Origin: Roseovarius aestuarii
GTDB lineage: Bacteria > Pseudomonadota > Alphaproteobacteria > Rhodobacterales > Rhodobacteraceae
DNA: 64,000 nt
NCBI GenBank assembly: GCA_027214255.1
Contig: JAPWHL010000005.1
Location: 124,001-188,000, forward strand
Direction: 5' to 3'
The position numbers and the translations under genes are program-made. Every line of letters starts with the position of its first letter. The stretch's first letter is position 1. Below, piece by piece: positions 43,091-52,769 of this stretch. The notes under the pieces are model-generated. The model saw nothing but the letters and a program-made list of their open reading frames with translations, was not told the origin of the DNA and searched no databases.

Positions 43091-44248
43091 ATGTCCCTTC
43101 AATACTGGGCTAAATCGCTGATCGACACATTGTTGCCGGGCCTGCGCCGGGGGCAGGCGGCTGCGCCGCCGCGCGGGCGCGGGCCGGTCACGCATGTCCT
43201 TATACTGGATGGTACTATGTCGACCCTGACGCCCGGGGCGGAAAGCAATGCGGGCATGGCTTTTCGTCTGTTAAGCGAGTTGCGCGGTGTACAACAGTCG
43301 GTGTTTTACGAGGCTGGATTGCAGTGGCAGGATTGGCGGCATCTGGGTGGCGTTCTGATGGGGCAGGGCATCAATCACCAGATACAGAGGGCCTACGGAC
43401 ATCTGTGCAGCAGATACCATCCGGGCGACAGGGTGGTGCTTTTGGGGTATTCGCGCGGAGCCTATGCCATTCGATCCCTTGCCGGATTGATCGACCGTGT
43501 GGGCCTTTTACGCGCCGAACATGCAACACAGCGCAACGTGGATTTGGCGTGGCGACATTACCATCGTTCGCCCAACAGTTCTGCGGCAAGAGCGTATCAT
43601 GCGGCGTTCTGCCACCCTGACGTTCCGATTGCCTTTGTGGGTGTTTGGGACACCGTCAAGGCGCTGGGCCTGCGTCTGCCTTGGGTATGGAAACTGGGCG
43701 CGCCGGCGCATGCGTTTCATTCCCATCAACTGGGCGCTTCGGTCCAGCGGGGCTGTCATGCATTGGCCTTGGATGAAACGCGCGTCGTGATGGAGCCCGT
43801 ATTGTGGCGCACCGACGGTGACGCTGCAGATCATGTCGTTCAAATGTGGTTTCGCGGCAGTCACGGAGACGTGGGCGGGCAATTGGCTGGTTTTTTGCGG
43901 GCGCGTCCATTGGCCAATATTCCATTGGTCTGGATGCTGGAAGAGGCCGAGCAGGCCGGATTGGCCTTGCCGCGCGATTGGCGGGCGCGATTTGTATGTG
44001 ACCCTGACGCGCCGTCGATGGGGACATGGAGAGGGTGGGGCAAACTGTTCTGGCTGCGCCGCCCACGAGTGGTGGGGCGTGATCCTTCGGAACGGGTGCA
44101 TAACAGCGTGGACCGTTCCGCAAGGGCAGATCAATTGAGCGGTTTATCCGCCGCCCCAGACGAGCGACATGCGCAAGGAAAGGGCTATGATCACAACTTT
44201 GCCCGGTCTACGTTGTCTGATCCGGGACGGGGACAGGAAGGGCCATGA
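43091..44248 (+). CDS. DUF2235 alpha/beta-hydrolase (Tle1-like)
   Basis: A 385-residue protein of the DUF2235 family: it has LDGT at 40-42 followed by the nucleophile elbow GYSRGA (Ser121) and FRGSHGDVGG further on. Family members include phospholipase effectors of type VI secretion (Tle1), but many are stand-alone and no secretion gene lies here. Its last 41 bases overlap the convergent thioesterase gene. The N-terminus (MSLQYWAKSLIDTLLPG) may be a membrane-touching helix. Confidence 0.83.
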   Translation: MSLQYWAKSLIDTLLPGLRRGQAAAPPRGRGPVTHVLILDGTMSTLTPGAESNAGMAFRLLSELRGVQQSVFYEAGLQWQDWRHLGGVLMGQGINHQIQRAYGHLCSRYHPGDRVVLLGYSRGAYAIRSLAGLIDRVGLLRAEHATQRNVDLAWRHYHRSPNSSAARAYHAAFCHPDVPIAFVGVWDTVKALGLRLPWVWKLGAPAHAFHSHQLGASVQRGCHALALDETRVVMEPVLWRTDGDAADHVVQMWFRGSHGDVGGQLAGFLRARPLANIPLVWMLEEAEQAGLALPRDWRARFVCDPDAPSMGTWRGWGKLFWLRRPRVVGRDPSERVHNSVDRSARADQLSGLSAAPDERHAQGKGYDHNFARSTLSDPGRGQEGP

Positions 44249-44720
44249 TCATGCACGTGGTCGATCCCGAGGCATAAAGTTTGCCGTCGTCCAGACCGCG
44301 TACTTCGCCGGTTGCCACACCGGTTGATCGTCCGGCATGTGTGACCAGACCGGTGGCGCGCACGGGCACGCCGACAGGGGCGGCGCGGGTGATGTTGATC
44401 TTGTATTCCAGCGTCGTGCAGGTGCTGCCCTTTGGGACACAGGTTAAAATGGCACTGGCCATGCAGCTGTCCAAAAGCGCACCGTACCAGCCGCCGTGCA
44501 CCGCATGCAGCGCATTGCAGCAATCAAAATCGGGGGTGCCTTCGAATTCGACGCGTCCCTCTTCGGCCTGAATAGGCCAAAATCCCAGCGTCGCGCCAAT
44601 GGGCGGGCCAGCCAGAACGCCCGCGATCGTATCGCGCATGAATTCAAGGCCCGAGCGGTGCAAAAGAACATCCGTGGCAGGCAATTCGGCAAAGGTGCGG
44701 GCAATGGTGCGTTTGGTCAT
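44208..44720 (-). CDS. PaaI-family thioesterase
   Basis: A 170-residue hotdog-fold protein that hydrolyses acyl-CoA thioesters. It has the family pattern NALHAVHGGWYGALLDSCMASA with the catalytic region, followed by EYKINITRAAPVG. The ATG at 44720 is taken over a longer frame. It is convergent with the DUF2235 gene, sharing 41 bases, and lies just 3' of metF on the same strand. Substrate is unknown. Confidence 0.83.
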   Translation of the reverse strand: MTKRTIARTFAELPATDVLLHRSGLEFMRDTIAGVLAGPPIGATLGFWPIQAEEGRVEFEGTPDFDCCNALHAVHGGWYGALLDSCMASAILTCVPKGSTCTTLEYKINITRAAPVGVPVRATGLVTHAGRSTGVATGEVRGLDDGKLYASGSTTCMIMALPVPVPDQTT

Positions 44721-44788
44721 GCGCAAGGTTCTGGGCATGTGGCGCGCAACTGTCAAGCAGGCGCGCCGCACGTCAGATCAGGACGGCA

Positions 44789-45655
44789 TCAGGCGACGTC
44801 GCGCAAGGCCACTTGTGGCGTCACACCCAATGCATGACAGATATCGCGAGTCAATTCGGGGCGGTTGAGCGTGTAAAAATGCAGATCTTTCACGCCTTGC
44901 TCCATCAATGTGCTGCATTGTTCGGTTGCGATGGCCGTCGCCAAAAGATCACAATGCCCGTCACGTTGGGCATTGTGGAATGCTGTGTCCATCCAAGCCG
45001 GAATGCTGGTCCCGCATGACACTGCAAAACGGCGCGCAGCGGCCCAGTTTTCAATTGGCAAGATGCCTGGGATGATCGGCTTGTCTATGCCAGCAGCCGC
45101 GCAGCGGTCGCGAAAACGCAAGAAGGAATCGGTGTCAAAGAAGAACTGGGTGATGGCCTCGTCCGCGCCTGCGTCGAATTTGCGCTTGAGCCAGCGCACA
45201 TCGGCCTGATCGTCGGTGGCTTCGGGGTGCGCTTCGGGATAGGCGCCGACGCGCAGGGTGAAATCACCACGCTCGGCCAATGCTTGGACCAAGGCACAGC
45301 TATCGGCGAAACCTTCGGGGTGGGGTTGGAAAGGCCCGCTGCCCTTGGCCGGATCACCGCGCAGGGCAACGATTTCACGCACGCCAGCGGCCGCGAACTG
45401 ATCGGCAATGGCCAATGTTTCGCTGCGTGTGGCGTCAACGCAGGTTAGATGCGCTGCCACGTTCAGACCTGAGTGACCTTGCAGCGTTTCCACTGCCTCG
45501 CGTGTCAACTGGCGGGTGGTGCCGCCCGCGCCATAGGTGACCGAGACAAAGCGCGGCTCGAGCGGGGCGAGTGTTTGAACCGTGTCCCACAGGCGAAACG
45601 ACGCCTCAAGTGTCTTGGGGGGGAAGAATTCGAACGAAACCTTGGGCGGGTGCAT
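44789..45655 (-). CDS. metF: Methylenetetrahydrofolate reductase
   Basis: Reduces 5,10-methylene-THF to 5-methyl-THF for methionine synthesis, using FAD. The 288-residue product starts SFEFFPPKTLEASFRLW and has VTYGAGGT, ALRGDP and ITQFFFD, all typical. The ATG at 45655 is chosen; the frame runs on to 45862 over the divergent regulator. It is divergent from a MetR-like regulator, the standard arrangement. Confidence 0.94.
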   Translation of the reverse strand: MHPPKVSFEFFPPKTLEASFRLWDTVQTLAPLEPRFVSVTYGAGGTTRQLTREAVETLQGHSGLNVAAHLTCVDATRSETLAIADQFAAAGVREIVALRGDPAKGSGPFQPHPEGFADSCALVQALAERGDFTLRVGAYPEAHPEATDDQADVRWLKRKFDAGADEAITQFFFDTDSFLRFRDRCAAAGIDKPIIPGILPIENWAAARRFAVSCGTSIPAWMDTAFHNAQRDGHCDLLATAIATEQCSTLMEQGVKDLHFYTLNRPELTRDICHALGVTPQVALRDVA

Positions 45656-45754
45656 GACAAAAGTCCTAAGCGATGTGATTTGCTTGATGTTGCACTGCAG
45701 CGCGACTAGAGACAAATTCATAATATTCACAAAGAACATGAGGCGCGTTGCAAT

Positions 45755-46669
45755 ATGCATATCGAGTTTCGACATTTGCGCACGATCCGGGCCATTCACG
45801 CGGCAGGCGGGCTGGCGCGGGCGGCCGATGTTTTGAATATCACGCAATCTGCGCTGAGCCATCAGATCAAAGGATTAGAGGATCAGGCCGGGATCGAGCT
45901 GTTCGTGCGCCGCTCCAAGCCGATGACATTGACAGCGGCGGGGCTGCGGCTGTTGCGCGTAGCCGAAAAGGTGCTGCCCGAGATCGAAGCGTTAGAGGCA
46001 GAATTCAGCGGATTGCGCGACGGCAGCAGCGGGCGGTTGCATATCGCGATTGAGTGTCACGCCTGTTTCGAATGGCTGTTTCCGGTTCTGGAGGCTTTTC
46101 GCCATGGCTGGGGAGAGGTCGATGTTGATATTCGCCCGGGTCTGGCCTTTGATGCGTTGCCCGCCTTGCAAAAGGAAGAGGTGGATCTGGTGGTGTCGTC
46201 AGACCCGGAATCCCTGCGCGGAATCACGTTTAAACCCCTGTTTGATTATGAACCGGTGTTTCTGGCGGCCGCGTCGCATCCGTTGGCCAACAAACCCTTC
46301 ATCGAGGCCGAGGATTTTCGCGGGGAAACCTTGATTACCTATCCTGTTGATCGCGCGCGGCTGGATGTGTTCACCGAATTGTTGACCCCCGCCAAAGTTG
46401 AGCCCGCATCCGTACGTCAGGTCGAATTGACAGCAGTGATCCTGATGTTGGTTGCATCGAACCGGGGGGTTGCTGTCTTGCCTGATTGGGTCGTGCGCGA
46501 GGCGCGTTACAACAGCGATTACGTGGTGCGTCCGCTGACCGAAACCGGCCTTACCAAACGTCTTTATGCGGCGATACGTGACGAAGATGCGGCCAAACCC
46601 TATATGGCGCATCTTATGAAACTGGCGCGTGAAATCCCTGTGCGGCTGCAACGCCGCGGCGTGACGTAA
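45755..46669 (+). CDS. metR: LysR-family regulator MetR
   Basis: A 304-residue LysR-type regulator with an N-terminal helix-turn-helix (HAAGGLARAADVLNITQSALSHQIKGLE) and a MetR-like effector domain. Its place divergent from metF and the sequence suit MetR, the homocysteine-responsive activator of methionine genes. No clear dyad operator could be picked out in the 99-base gap to metF. Confidence 0.88.
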   Translation: MHIEFRHLRTIRAIHAAGGLARAADVLNITQSALSHQIKGLEDQAGIELFVRRSKPMTLTAAGLRLLRVAEKVLPEIEALEAEFSGLRDGSSGRLHIAIECHACFEWLFPVLEAFRHGWGEVDVDIRPGLAFDALPALQKEEVDLVVSSDPESLRGITFKPLFDYEPVFLAAASHPLANKPFIEAEDFRGETLITYPVDRARLDVFTELLTPAKVEPASVRQVELTAVILMLVASNRGVAVLPDWVVREARYNSDYVVRPLTETGLTKRLYAAIRDEDAAKPYMAHLMKLAREIPVRLQRRGVT

Positions 46670-46771
46670 GCGTGGATGCGCCCCTGCCCCTTGTGCGAAG
46701 GGCGCTGTGGGCCTATACGCGCCACCTGACCGGGGGCATTGCACGCCCCAATTATGTGGGAATCGATGGCC

Positions 46772-47560
46772 ATGGCACTCAGCGCAAATATGAACGTGAT
46801 TATGAAGGCCGCCCGCAAGGCAGGCCGGGCGCTGGCCAAGGATTTTCGCGAGGTTGAAAACCTTCAGGTAAGCCGCAAGGGTGCGGGCGATTTCGTCAGC
46901 AAAGCCGATATTCAGGCGGAACAGATCATCAAGTCGGAATTGATGAACGCGCGCCCGACCTATGGTTGGCTGGCCGAAGAAGGCGGCGAAGAGCCGGGCA
47001 CAGACCCGACCCGCCGCTGGATTGTTGATCCGCTGGATGGCACCACCAATTTTTTGCATGGTCTGCCGCATTGGGCCGTGTCTATTGCGTTGGAACACAA
47101 GGGGCAGATTGTGTCGGCAGCGGTCTATGACCCGTCCAAGGACGAACTGTTCTTTGCTGAGAAAGGCGAAGGTGCATGGATGAACGAATCACGCATCCGC
47201 GTGTCTGGGCGTGCTGCCCTGATCGAAAGCATTTTTGCCACCGGCCTGCCCTTTGGCGGGCGCACTGACCTGCCGCAGACACTGCAGGATCTGGCCCGGC
47301 TATTGCCCGCAACGGCGGGCGTGCGCCGGTTTGGTGCGGCGTCTCTGGATCTCGCCTATGTGGCGGCGGGGCGCTATGACGGGTTTTGGGAGCGACGCTT
47401 GCAACGCTGGGATGTTGCGGCAGGCCTGCTGATCGCCCGCGAGGCGGGCGCGTTGGTTGAGCCGATGGTTGAAGGGCAGGATATTCTGGATACGGGCGGA
47501 ATTATCTGCGCGAACGAACCTATTTTTGGTAAGTTCTCGAAAATTATCCGCAACGCGTAA
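46772..47560 (+). CDS. suhB: Inositol-1-monophosphatase
   Basis: A magnesium-dependent phosphatase of 262 residues: metal motifs WLAEEGG, DPLDGTTNFLHG and WDVAAGLLIA. Opens NMNVIMKAARKAGRALAKDF, the usual SuhB start. SuhB also acts as an RNA polymerase/ribosome maturation factor in proteobacteria. Several ATGs lie close together; 46772 (MALSANMNVIMKAARKAG) best fits family N-termini. Confidence 0.9.
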   Translation: MALSANMNVIMKAARKAGRALAKDFREVENLQVSRKGAGDFVSKADIQAEQIIKSELMNARPTYGWLAEEGGEEPGTDPTRRWIVDPLDGTTNFLHGLPHWAVSIALEHKGQIVSAAVYDPSKDELFFAEKGEGAWMNESRIRVSGRAALIESIFATGLPFGGRTDLPQTLQDLARLLPATAGVRRFGAASLDLAYVAAGRYDGFWERRLQRWDVAAGLLIAREAGALVEPMVEGQDILDTGGIICANEPIFGKFSKIIRNA

Positions 47561-47600
47561 TCCGCAGCATTCCCTGAACCGGAATTGACGGGCGCAGTCT

Positions 47601-47957
47601 TTATTGATCCGACGGATGATTCACGCCGTCCACCCAGCCGATTTCGCCCAGATCACGCGGATTCACGCCCTCAAGTGCGCCAAGGTTGACGCCGAATTCA
47701 TTCGGGTTCGAGCGGCGTTGATGGTGTGTGTAAATTCCGCAAATCGAACAGAAATAGTGCTTGGCCGTTTTGGTGCCCCAGCTGTATCGCGACAACTTGT
47801 CTGCGCCGCGCACCACCGTGACCCCGCCCATTGGCGCGGTGACTGCTGCCGCTCCGCGCCGCGCGCAAAAGCTGCAATCGCATCGACGCGCTGTGGCCAG
47901 CCCTTCGGATAGCTCTACGCGCAGTTCGACGGCGCCGCAGTGACAGCTTGCCTTCAT
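47601..47957 (-). CDS. GFA (CENP-V/glutathione-dependent formaldehyde-activating) family protein
   Basis: A 118-residue zinc-binding protein with CHCG at the N-terminus, CDCSFCARRG and CSICG, giving the Cys pairs of the Mss4-like GFA fold. The reaction of this member is not known. Its ATG overlaps the stop of the rhomboid gene (ATGA), so they are co-translated. Confidence 0.87.
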   Translation of the reverse strand: MKASCHCGAVELRVELSEGLATARRCDCSFCARRGAAAVTAPMGGVTVVRGADKLSRYSWGTKTAKHYFCSICGIYTHHQRRSNPNEFGVNLGALEGVNPRDLGEIGWVDGVNHPSDQ

Positions 47958-48697
47958 TTTCGCCTCACTTTCGGAATGCGCGAACGCGCAAAATTGTCGG
48001 GCGCTTCGGGGTGGGGAGGATGGCCGTCTGTGCGCGCCCAGAATTGTCGCCCGCCCAGCCGCAAAAACAGCGGCACGGTCAGGCCCACGCCGATCACGAA
48101 TCCGCCAGCATGGGCCCAGTACGCCACACCTCCGCCGCCCGTCGGCAAGAAAAGCCCGTTAAACAATTGAAACGCGAACCAAATGCCCAGCATGAGCCAC
48201 GCGGGGATTGGCAGGATGCGAAAAATGAAGACGATGATGATCAGGATATCCACACGGGCTTTGGGAAACAGAAGCAGATAGCCCCCCATGACGCCTGCAA
48301 TCGCGCCCGAGGCCCCAACTGTGGGAACGTTGGAATAAGGTTCACTGACCAGCTGAGCCAGACCCGCACCGACACCAGCCAATAGATAGAAGACAAGAAA
48401 GCCCGAGTGGCCCATCTCATCCTCCATGTTGTCGCCAAAAATCCACAAAAACAGCATGTTGCCTGCCAGATGCAACCATCCACCATGCAGGAACATTGAG
48501 GTAACCAGTGTGTCCCATCTGCCGTATTGAAGGACCTTGGCGGGTGTCATCGCCCAGTCGGAATAGAATTGAAACAGCGCCCGCTCGTTTTCAAACAGGG
48601 GCCAATAGCTGAGAAATACCGCGATGTTCACGGCAATCAGCGCATAGGTCACATAAGGCGTGGACCCCGAGGGGTTATGATCGCGGATCGGCAGCAT
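47954..48697 (-). CDS. Rhomboid family intramembrane serine protease
   Basis: A polytopic membrane protease of 247 residues. The catalytic dyad is Ser130 (VGASGAIAG) and His196 (YWAHAGGF), with the HGGWLHLAGN loop at 71-80 holding the accessory His and Asn. The ATG at 48697 is preferred; the frame runs to 48808. Substrate unknown. Located between putA and the GFA gene. Confidence 0.92.
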   Translation of the reverse strand: MLPIRDHNPSGSTPYVTYALIAVNIAVFLSYWPLFENERALFQFYSDWAMTPAKVLQYGRWDTLVTSMFLHGGWLHLAGNMLFLWIFGDNMEDEMGHSGFLVFYLLAGVGAGLAQLVSEPYSNVPTVGASGAIAGVMGGYLLLFPKARVDILIIIVFIFRILPIPAWLMLGIWFAFQLFNGLFLPTGGGGVAYWAHAGGFVIGVGLTVPLFLRLGGRQFWARTDGHPPHPEAPDNFARSRIPKVRRK

Positions 48698-48728
48698 GGG
48701 GCCACGTTGGCCCCATGCTTTGCCAGCG

Positions 48729-51700
48729 TCAAGCGGCGCCGCCCAACAGCGCTGCGTTTCCGCCCGCGGCCGTGGTATCCACGCACACATGACGTTCGTG
48801 CAGAACATGGCCCGTATCGGGCAGGCCGGTGATCAGCGGCAGGATCGGGCCATCGCGTTGCGACAGGGCCTTGGCGCAGGCGCGTGCGGTGTCGTCATCG
48901 CCCCAGTAGAGTGCGCCGGACAGGCCCGTCAGGCTGGTCAGCGCTTCGGGGGGCAACGTGCCCGTGCATTCGATGGCCATACCGCCCAGAGCCGTGACAG
49001 CCTGCGCCTGTGCCTGTGCGGCGGCGCGTCCCGGACCCATGCACAGCAGAGGCGGGCGGGCGTGGGCGGTCAGGCGGTTTGATTCGCCTGTCGGTCCCGG
49101 CAAAACCAGCGCGGAGCGTGGGGCGACAGGCACGTCATCGGCCTTGTCCAGAGCGGCCTGCGCCGCCTGCGCTGTCATATCGCCGCTCCAGTTTACCGCT
49201 TCGGCCTTGGCCGCATGGCGTACAAACCGGGCCAGATAGTGCGGACCGCCTGCCTTGGGGCCGGTGCCCGACAGGCCTTCGCCGCCGAACGGTTGACTGC
49301 CGACAATCGCGCCGATCTGGTTGCGGTTTACATAAAGGTTGCCGGCTTGAACACGCTCGGTCACGTGTTGAACACGATCATCGATGCGAGTCATCAACCC
49401 GAAGGTCAGGCCATAGCCCGTAGCGTTGATTGCGTCGATCACCTGATCCAACTCGGTCGCGCCAAAGGTGACGAGATGCAAGACGGGGCCGAAAATCTCG
49501 CGTTTCATGTCGCTGATGCTGGAAACCCGGATGAGCGTTGGTGCGATAAATGTGCCGGCGTTGGGTGTTTTCAATTCGTGAATCAGACGCCCTTCGGCGC
49601 GCGCGGTCTGGATGTGTTCAGCGATGCCTTTACGGGCCTCTTCGTCAATGACGGGGCCGACATCCGTGCTGATATGCCAAGGCGCGGCAACATTCATCAT
49701 GTCCATCTCGCCGGTCAGCATCGTGATCAAACTGTCGGCGATGTCTTCTTGGACATAGAGGCAGCGCAGCGCCGAGCATCGCTGACCGGCGGATTGGAAC
49801 GCCGATTCAACGATGGCTTGCACGGCTTGTTCGGGCAGGGCGGTGCTGTCGACGATCATCGCATTCATCCCGCCGGTTTCGGCCAGCAAAGGCGCACCGG
49901 GGGCCAGATGTTCGGCCATGGTGGCGCGGATTTTCAACGCCGTTTCGGTCGAGCCGGTAAAGGCCACGCCGCCGACACGCGCATCGCGGGTCAAGGCCGC
50001 GCCCACGTCTCCGGCACCGGGGAGCAGTTGCACCGCAGATGTGGGCACGCCCGCTTTGTGCATCAGCGATATCGCGACATGCGCGATCAAGGGTGTTTGT
50101 TCGGCAGGTTTGGACAACACTGCATTGCCTGCGGCCAGCGCCGCCGCGATTTGACCCGTGAAAATTGCCAAAGGGAAGTTCCAAGGGCTGATGCAAGTGA
50201 ACACGCCAACGGCGGGTTGGGACGGTGCGTGTGCGCCGTAATAGCGTAGGAAATCAACCGCTTCGCGCAGTTCCGCCACGGCATCAGGCAGGGTTTTTCC
50301 GGCCTCGCGTGTCAGGATGGCGAACAATTCGCCATAGTTTTCCTCGTACAAGTCGGCCACGCGGTTCAAAACTTTGCCGCGCTCCTCGGGGGAGGCATCC
50401 CACGGCAAGGCTTTGCCAAGTGCGGTTTCGATGTCGGCGGCACTGGCCGTAGCGACAGTGCCGGGAACATCCGCCGGATCGGCGGGGTTCGTCACGTTCT
50501 CTGGTTTGTTCGGCTTGGCCTTGCCTGCCACAAGCGGGGCCGCGGCCCATTTATGGCTGGCAAACGGGGCGCGGGCTGTTTCGATTGTGTCCAAAGTGGA
50601 CTGATGTTTTAGATCGAACCCGATCGAGTTGATCCGTTCGGGCAGGAATAGCTCGGGCCCGGTTGGCAGTTTGCTGTGGGTCTGTTCGACGGTGGTAAAC
50701 GGGTCGCTGGCCACCTCTTCGGGGCTGACATCCTCGTCTACGATCTGGTTGACGAAGCTGGAGTTGGCACCGTTTTCCAACAGGCGACGCACCAGATAGG
50801 CCAGCAGGTCGCGGTGTGCGCCGACAGGGGCATAGATGCGACAATGCGTGCCTTCGTTCTTCAAGATGATGTCGTGCATCGCCTCGCCCATGCCATGCAG
50901 GCGTTGGAATTCAAACGCTTCTTTGTCAGTGGCCATGTCCAGAATGGCGGCTGCCGTGTGCGCATTATGTGTGGCAAACTGTGGATAGATACGATCGGTC
51001 ATCGACAGCAGTTTGCGCGCGTTCGCGATGTAAGACACATCCGTCGCTGATTTGGTCGTGAAGACGGGGAACCCGTCAACGCCGTCAACCTGTGCTTTCT
51101 TGATTTCTGTATCCCAATAGGCCCCTTTGACAAGGCGTACCATGATGCGGCGATCCAGACGTGTTGCCAAAGCGTGCAGATAGTCCAGAACATATCCCGC
51201 ACGCTGTCCGTAGGCCTGTACGACCACGCCAAACCCATCCCATCCAGCCAGTGCAGGTTCGCTAAGCACTGTTTCGATTACATCTATTGACAGCGACAGG
51301 CGGGCGGCCTCTTCGGCGTCGATGTTCAGGCCCATGCGGGCGGATTTGGCCAGCAAGGCAAGGCTGCGCAGGCGTGGCACCAGAACCTCCATTACCTGAT
51401 CATGTTGGGCGATTTCATAACGGGCATAAAGCGCCGACAGCTTGACCGAGATACCGGGGTTCTTTCGGATATCGTCATGCGTGCAGGCGGTGGCAATCGC
51501 TGTGATCGCGCGGCTATAGCTGAGATGATAGCGGGTCGCGTCCTTGTCGGTGCGCGCAGCCTCGCCCAGCATGTCGTAGGAATAGGTATAGCCCTTGGCC
51601 TCCATCTTGGAGGCGCGGTCCATCGCGTTGTTGATGTTTTCACCCAAGACGAACTGGCGGCCCATTTCTTTCATCGCTCGCGCGACAGCGGTACGAATGA

Positions 51701-52160
51701 CAGGTTCGCCTAGACGTTTGATAGCACCACGCAAATGGCCAACCGGGCCTTTGCGATCTTCTTTGAGCACCTTTCCGGTCAGCATCAGCGCCCAAGTCGA
51801 CGCATTCACCAGTGACGACGCCGAATGGCCCATATGCTTGCCCCAGTCACTGGGGGCGATCTTGTCCTCGATCAAAGCGTCAATGGTTTCGGCGTCGGGC
51901 ACACGCAACAGCGCCTCGGCCAGACACATCAATGCGATGCCTTCGTCAGTGGACAGGCCGTATTCGGCCAAAAACACTTCCATCATGCCGGGATCGGACT
52001 GCCCGCGGATATCACGGACCAATTGCGCCCCGCGAGCACAGATGCGGGCGCGGTCTTCTTCGCTTAACCCGGCCTCTTGGCGCAGGCGTGCGACGGTGGC
52101 GGCCTCGTCGGCATAAGTGTGGTTTTCGATGGTGCGGACGATGTCGGAACGAATTGGCAT
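48729..52160 (-). CDS. putA: Bifunctional proline dehydrogenase / P5C dehydrogenase
   Basis: A 1143-residue trimmed PutA that oxidises proline to glutamate. The N-terminal part has the beta-alpha barrel PRODH domain (to about 500); the C-terminal half has the aldehyde dehydrogenase with FTCISPWNFPLAIFTGQ and the catalytic Cys in SAGQRCSALRCLYV. There is no ribbon-helix-helix DNA-binding domain at the start, so this is not the self-repressing type; regulation is by the divergent Lrp-type gene. The start is the ATG at 52160. Confidence 0.95.
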   Translation of the reverse strand: MPIRSDIVRTIENHTYADEAATVARLRQEAGLSEEDRARICARGAQLVRDIRGQSDPGMMEVFLAEYGLSTDEGIALMCLAEALLRVPDAETIDALIEDKIAPSDWGKHMGHSASSLVNASTWALMLTGKVLKEDRKGPVGHLRGAIKRLGEPVIRTAVARAMKEMGRQFVLGENINNAMDRASKMEAKGYTYSYDMLGEAARTDKDATRYHLSYSRAITAIATACTHDDIRKNPGISVKLSALYARYEIAQHDQVMEVLVPRLRSLALLAKSARMGLNIDAEEAARLSLSIDVIETVLSEPALAGWDGFGVVVQAYGQRAGYVLDYLHALATRLDRRIMVRLVKGAYWDTEIKKAQVDGVDGFPVFTTKSATDVSYIANARKLLSMTDRIYPQFATHNAHTAAAILDMATDKEAFEFQRLHGMGEAMHDIILKNEGTHCRIYAPVGAHRDLLAYLVRRLLENGANSSFVNQIVDEDVSPEEVASDPFTTVEQTHSKLPTGPELFLPERINSIGFDLKHQSTLDTIETARAPFASHKWAAAPLVAGKAKPNKPENVTNPADPADVPGTVATASAADIETALGKALPWDASPEERGKVLNRVADLYEENYGELFAILTREAGKTLPDAVAELREAVDFLRYYGAHAPSQPAVGVFTCISPWNFPLAIFTGQIAAALAAGNAVLSKPAEQTPLIAHVAISLMHKAGVPTSAVQLLPGAGDVGAALTRDARVGGVAFTGSTETALKIRATMAEHLAPGAPLLAETGGMNAMIVDSTALPEQAVQAIVESAFQSAGQRCSALRCLYVQEDIADSLITMLTGEMDMMNVAAPWHISTDVGPVIDEEARKGIAEHIQTARAEGRLIHELKTPNAGTFIAPTLIRVSSISDMKREIFGPVLHLVTFGATELDQVIDAINATGYGLTFGLMTRIDDRVQHVTERVQAGNLYVNRNQIGAIVGSQPFGGEGLSGTGPKAGGPHYLARFVRHAAKAEAVNWSGDMTAQAAQAALDKADDVPVAPRSALVLPGPTGESNRLTAHARPPLLCMGPGRAAAQAQAQAVTALGGMAIECTGTLPPEALTSLTGLSGALYWGDDDTARACAKALSQRDGPILPLITGLPDTGHVLHERHVCVDTTAAGGNAALLGGAA

Positions 52161-52269
52161 TTTGGATTCTCCCGGAATGAATTCTCGCCGTATACCATTG
52201 TATGTGCGGGCGGTTGTCCTAATAGTATGCGAAGTTCAGTCCTTTTGGACGGAAAAACGAGGTGAAATG

Positions 52270-52737
52270 ATGCCAAATGATTTGGATCGGTTTGATCAGG
52301 CGATTCTGCGGGTTTTGGCCGGGGACGGGCGCATCAGTATTGCGGATCTGGCACGGCGCATCGGCCTGTCCAAATCGCCCACGCAGGCGCGGTTACGTCG
52401 GTTAGAGGCTGACGGCGTGATCACGGGCTATCGCGCATTGGTTGATCCCATACGTCTGGGTTTGGATCATGTCAGCTTTGTTGAGGTGCGACTGACCGAC
52501 ACGCGAGAGGCGGCCCTGTCGGCGTTTAACGCCGCTGTCATTGGTATCCCCGAGATCGAGCAGGTTCACCTGATTGCAGGAAATTTCGACTATCTGATGA
52601 AAATCCGCACCCAAAGTATGAGCGAATATCGCCGTGTTCTGGCCGAGCAAATTTCGACCCTGCCGTATGTCGCGGGCACCAGTACCTATGTCGCGATGCA
52701 GGCGGTCAAGGAAACCATGGTTGCAGAAGTGATTTGA
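52270..52737 (+). CDS. putR: Lrp/AsnC-family regulator (PutR-like)
   Basis: A 155-residue Lrp-type regulator with an N-terminal helix-turn-helix and a C-terminal RAM domain. Divergent from putA, so it is the probable proline-responsive activator PutR. Two adjacent ATGs (52267 and 52270) are possible; the second is 7 bases from GAGG, a better spacing. Confidence 0.88.
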   Translation: MPNDLDRFDQAILRVLAGDGRISIADLARRIGLSKSPTQARLRRLEADGVITGYRALVDPIRLGLDHVSFVEVRLTDTREAALSAFNAAVIGIPEIEQVHLIAGNFDYLMKIRTQSMSEYRRVLAEQISTLPYVAGTSTYVAMQAVKETMVAEVI

Positions 52738-52769
52738 CTGATCGGCGGTCCACGCCATTATGATGTGCT

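Noticed and set aside
43091..44248. Type VI secretion lipase effector with immunity gene
   Set aside because: DUF2235 is seen, but there is no VgrG, Hcp, PAAR or immunity-like gene beside it; the neighbour is a PaaI thioesterase.
45656..45754. MetR operator in the metF-metR gap
   Set aside because: No TGAA-N5-TTCA match or convincing dyad could be found by eye.
52161..52266. Lrp-type operator at GTCCTTTTGGAC before putR
   Set aside because: Only a four-base dyad with a T4 centre; not strong enough to list.
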